Assembly (NCBI GenBank): GCA_030613605.1
Contig: JAUWLO010000019.1
Coordinates: forward strand, 1 to 17,111
From: Gammaproteobacteria bacterium
GTDB taxonomy: Bacteria; Pseudomonadota; Gammaproteobacteria; SZUA-152
Length of the DNA: 17,111 nt
Direction of reading: 5' to 3'
Below are positions 14,545 through 17,111 of this stretch, piece after piece. Below the pieces are notes generated by a model that saw only the letters and a program-made list of their open reading frames with translations, was not told the DNA's origin and did no database searches. A program made the translations under genes and the position numbers. Every line of letters starts with the position of its first letter. The first letter of the stretch is position 1.

Positions 14545-15972
14545 TTACAGTACAACCGGTGCCCAGATCAGTACCCACAAGCTAATCAGCAACGCGGCAA
14601 TCAGGTTCAACCAAAGACCGCAACGTGCCATCTGCGCCATGGTAATCGTCCCACTGGCAAAAACGATCGCGTTAGGTGGTGTGGCCACCGGCAGCATGAA
14701 GGCGTATGACGCGGCTATGGCTGCGGGCAGCATCAGCTGAATCGGCGCCGTCTCCAGGGTTGTTGCTAACGCACCCAGAAGGGGAATCACAATGGTCGCT
14801 GTGGCGGTATTGGACGTCACCTCGGTAAGGAAGATCACCATCAAAGTTACCGACATCACCACCCAAATCAGACTGGTACCGGGAGGCAATGGCAGAACCT
14901 CGACCAGCCAGCGTGTCAGCCCGCTGTCGGAAAAGCCCTGCGCCAGGGCAAAACCACCTCCAAACAGGATTAAAATCTCCCACGGTATGGTTCTCGCGGT
15001 TTTCCAGTCGAGCAGACGTTCACCATTTCCTGCTGACAACGCAAACAGCGACAGTGCTCCAGCAATGGCAATAGTGGCATCGCTAACCCCTGTCAGTAGT
15101 GAGGGTGTGAACAGGCCGCGTACAATCCACAGGAGAGCGACAGCAATAAACACCGCCATCACCCGCTTCTCGGCATGACTCATCGGCCCCAGTTCATCAA
15201 GGGAACTTTTTATAATTTTGGCTACACCGCCAATCGGTTTATGAGACAGACGGTAGGCAATACGCGTGAGATAGAACCAGGTAATAATCAGCATGACCAC
15301 TGACAGAGGCAAACCAAATGCCAACCATGTGGTAAAGGAGATAGTCTGCCCATAAAGTTTTTCGAGCATACCTGCCAAAATAGCATTGGGCGGTGTACCA
15401 ATGAGAGTGGCAACCCCACCGATGGAGGAGGCATAGGCAATGCCCAGCATCAGCACGGTACCAAATGAACGATTTTCACCACGCTCATTGTTCAGCCCCT
15501 TTAGCTGATCAACCACGGCGATCCCGATCGGCAGCATCATCATTGTGGTCGCAGTATTGCTGATCCACATCGACAGGAGGGCGCTTGCCAACATGAAGCC
15601 AAAGACAGTGCGTGGGGCGCTTACGCCAACCAGCCGTATGGTATGAAGCGCAATTCGCTTGTGAAGATTCCAGCGCTGCAGTGTTACCGCTACCAGAAAA
15701 CCTCCCAGAAACAGGAATACCAGATGATGGGCATAGGCAGGCGTCACTGAGGCTGTCGGCATTACGCCAAGCAGGGGGAACAGAAGCACCGGAAGCAGTG
15801 CGGTGGCAGCAATCGGAATAGCTTCACTAATCCACAGCGTTGCCATCAATGCAGCCACCGCAGCAACCCGCTTCGCCTGTAGCGGCATCGAATCCGGCAG
15901 CAGCAACAGAAGCAATACAAACAGTAGTGCGCCGCTTAACAGGCCAAATCTTTTTTTCCCCAGAAGATTCAT
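14545..15972 (-). CDS. DASS/SLC13-family sodium-coupled anion (dicarboxylate) symporter
   Basis: 475 residues with about 11 membrane segments. The two signature SNT motifs of the divalent anion:Na+ symporter family are present at 138-140 (MWISNTATTMMM) and 387-389 (TEVTSNTATATIVIPL). They bind Na+ and substrate carboxylates in the known VcINDY structures. IGTPPNAI (191-198) and a second TPPNAI near the C-terminus complete the inverted repeat. Substrates in the family are succinate, malate, fumarate, citrate or sulfate; a C4-dicarboxylate is the simplest guess. The start ATG 15972 follows AAAGG and GGGG. The stop is 65 bases before the small ORF and ATPase on the same strand, so the three may be an operon. 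Its 5' side abuts the ZIP pseudogene, only 52 bases away, with no clear promoter. Confidence 0.92.
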   Translation of the reverse strand: MNLLGKKRFGLLSGALLFVLLLLLLPDSMPLQAKRVAAVAALMATLWISEAIPIAATALLPVLLFPLLGVMPTASVTPAYAHHLVFLFLGGFLVAVTLQRWNLHKRIALHTIRLVGVSAPRTVFGFMLASALLSMWISNTATTMMMLPIGIAVVDQLKGLNNERGENRSFGTVLMLGIAYASSIGGVATLIGTPPNAILAGMLEKLYGQTISFTTWLAFGLPLSVVMLIITWFYLTRIAYRLSHKPIGGVAKIIKSSLDELGPMSHAEKRVMAVFIAVALLWIVRGLFTPSLLTGVSDATIAIAGALSLFALSAGNGERLLDWKTARTIPWEILILFGGGFALAQGFSDSGLTRWLVEVLPLPPGTSLIWVVMSVTLMVIFLTEVTSNTATATIVIPLLGALATTLETAPIQLMLPAAIAASYAFMLPVATPPNAIVFASGTITMAQMARCGLWLNLIAALLISLWVLIWAPVVL

Positions 15973-16024
15973 TTCCCCATGCCTTTAAACTCAATGCAGT
16001 AATTTTATCCAGGTTAACAATTTT

Positions 16025-16369
16025 ACCGGAGTGCTGGCCGTCACTGGCAGGGTGCCCCATGAATTCCCTGAGGGGATCATCACCTATTTGCTGCTTTTAG
16101 GCGGGGGCTTCAGCAAAAAGACATCACTGATCTTTGCATTCCTCGCCGCCTCACTGACCACGCCTCTTGGTATGCGGGTTTCCTATCCCATCATTAGCCA
16201 AATCGACAAACCGCTACTCGGTGCCTTGCTGTCGCTGTCGGCAGGCGAGCTCGTCTATGTGGGAGCCACTCACCTGTTGCCCCAGGCGGAGAAAGAACAT
16301 CGAAAATACAGCCTGTTCGCCCTCAGTGCCGGCGTCCTGGTGGCAGTGATCATCATGCTGTTCAAGTAA
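16025..16369 (+). pseudogene. 5'-truncated second copy of the ZIP transporter
   Basis: In frame from 16025 to the TAA ending at 16369, it corresponds to residues 130-242 of the intact ZIP at 4927-5655. It keeps HEFPEG and the HLLPQ region but lacks the first ~129 residues, with four helices and HSFIDG. Residues before HEFPEG are diverged (TGVLAVTGRVP against TGTLAAIGMVL), while after it only a few changes occur. Two of these put Gly for Arg and Arg for Leu in the membrane part. Not functional as a transporter. Confidence 0.9.
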
Positions 16370-16542
16370 TAACTACGTTATAACTGCATATTCTGAGAAC
16401 GGAGAGTCTTAAGGTAGCTATCGAGATCCACGCGGCCTTTAGCATAATCATCGTGCCATGTGTTCGCAACAGGCATTTGTTCGTATAACTCCACCCTCTT
16501 TGCCCCTAGCAACTGCCTGGGTCGGCCCTTGTAGTCCGCGGC
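16025..16542. repeat. Long direct repeat, copy 2
   Basis: Partner of 5311-5828. Near-identity begins at 16058 and ends at 16542, where the MBL reading frame jumps to a diverged N-terminal segment. Confidence 0.95.
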
Positions 16543-16657
16543 TAATGTAACCCAAAGACACGCCCGGGTCGATGACAATGCGCCGATCCTGAAACGTTAC
16601 CAGATAACAAAGCCTGCGTACACCCAGAGATTCCGCACCGATGATTTCAAGATTCAT
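16378..16657 (-). pseudogene. Second copy of the UPF0282-like MBL gene with internal deletion
   Basis: ATG 16657 opens a good N-terminus (MNLEIIGAESLGVRR, then RRIVIDPGVSLGY), 28 of 37 residues matching the intact protein. At about 16543 it jumps to the last ~54 residues of the protein (ADYKGRPRQLL to SQNMQL), out of frame. About 670 bases, including the metal site HxHxDH, are gone. The C-terminal part is nearly identical to 5664-5828, while the N-terminal part is diverged. This shows the locus had its own paralog before the core became homogeneous. It stops 8 bases from the ZIP pseudogene, convergent as in copy 1. Confidence 0.9.
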
Positions 16658-17023
16658 AGCCTGTGTTTTTGTTATTTTTACGAATTAGTTAAAGTCGTGC
16701 TTCGCGACTCATCCAGTGAGTTAAAAAAATCGTTTACCAGATATAATAGTTGAAAACATAAAGCCATGTAGACGTTTATATGCGTCATACATGCATTTAT
16801 AATTCGAAATTCTTAATATACCTGAGCTGTAATGTAGATACAATTTCTCATGGAAACATTGGCTATCCGGTTCTGCACCTTTAATATCCTCATCAAGTCT
16901 CATTTTTTAAATAGCAGGATTGATGTATGTCAATATAGATACTGTGAAGTGAAGTTAAATTATTATCAAACTGATGTAGATAACACTAAGCAATAAAACC
17001 ATTAATAACGATTAACTATAAAA
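16658..17023. other. AT-rich intergenic region
   Basis: 366 bases, clearly richer in A and T than the flanks. It lies between the divergent MBL pseudogene and the ZIP gene at the right edge. A small dyad AGTCG/CGACT occurs near 16690-16710. No ORF has coding character. Promoters for both neighbours are expected here, but none is clear. Confidence 0.5.
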
Positions 17024-17111
17024 ATGGATACTCTCTACTGGATTATTGGCAGCAGTCTTCTAATGAGTGCCATTGCGATGGTAGGCAGTATCACACTGCT
17101 GCTAAAAGCAA
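17024..17111 (+). CDS. N-terminus of another ZIP-family transporter, cut by window end
   Basis: ATG 17024 opens a frame that runs to the edge for 29 codons. It begins MDTLYWIIGSSLLMSAIA, followed by a VGSITLLL helix, the typical first membrane segment of a ZIP protein. It differs from the start of the intact ZIP at 4927 (MENTFWTALGASLLAA), so it is a separate paralog. The ribosome site is weak (A-rich bases only). The metal-site motifs lie outside the window. Confidence 0.65.
   Translation, partial: MDTLYWIIGSSLLMSAIAMVGSITLLLKA

Noticed and set aside
14530..14559. CCGGTT/AACCGG inverted repeat around the DASS stop codon
   Set aside because: An 18-base loop, only six pairs, and no U-run in the minus-strand transcript. 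It also spans the stop codon and lies within a likely operon, so it is not called a terminator.
16721..16903. 60-codon minus-strand ORF in the AT-rich gap
   Set aside because: No ribosome site, no family resemblance, and AT-rich composition unlike the neighbouring genes.

Overview
The window is bacterial DNA with dense, single-exon genes, Shine-Dalgarno-led starts and some TTG/GTG starts. The central metabolism block (ferredoxin-dependent 2-oxoacid oxidoreductase, glutamate dehydrogenase, P-type Ca2+ ATPase, DASS transporter) reads like an autotrophic or sulfur-oxidising gammaproteobacterium. That placement is inference from protein style, not a database match. No rRNA, tRNA, CRISPR array or recognisable insertion sequence is visible.

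Left third (1-6605): a metal- or cofactor-flavoured accessory block. On the minus strand at the left edge is a CooC/MinD-type P-loop ATPase, open at the window end. On the plus strand follow the C-terminal remnant of an Mrp/ApbC-type ATPase, a metallo-beta-lactamase-fold (MBL) protein of the COG1237 type, a 62-residue zinc ribbon, an ATP-NAD kinase/AcoX-like protein, a 52-codon overlapping small ORF, a class I SAM methyltransferase and a ZIP-family metal transporter. A second, different MBL-fold protein lies convergent to the ZIP gene, 8 bases away. The content suggests metallocofactor assembly or metal handling, but no substrate can be named.

Middle (7041-11521, minus strand): korA-korB-gdh, a likely operon for interconverting glutamate, 2-oxoglutarate and succinyl-CoA with ferredoxin. 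The gdh gene begins at TTG behind a strong ribosome binding site.

Right-middle (11737-15972, minus strand): a DASS/SLC13 anion transporter, then a 38-residue small ORF, then a Ca2+-type P-type ATPase whose GTG start lies one base after the small ORF's stop.

Right end (16025-17111): a decayed second copy of the convergent ZIP/MBL pair. A 485-bp core (16058-16542) is about 98% identical to 5344-5828, with no indels, while homologous sequence on both flanks is clearly diverged. The second MBL gene has also lost about 670 bp of its interior. After an AT-rich gap the start of a different ZIP-family gene runs off the window. The mosaic looks like an old duplicate partly overwritten by gene conversion, or an assembly chimera.
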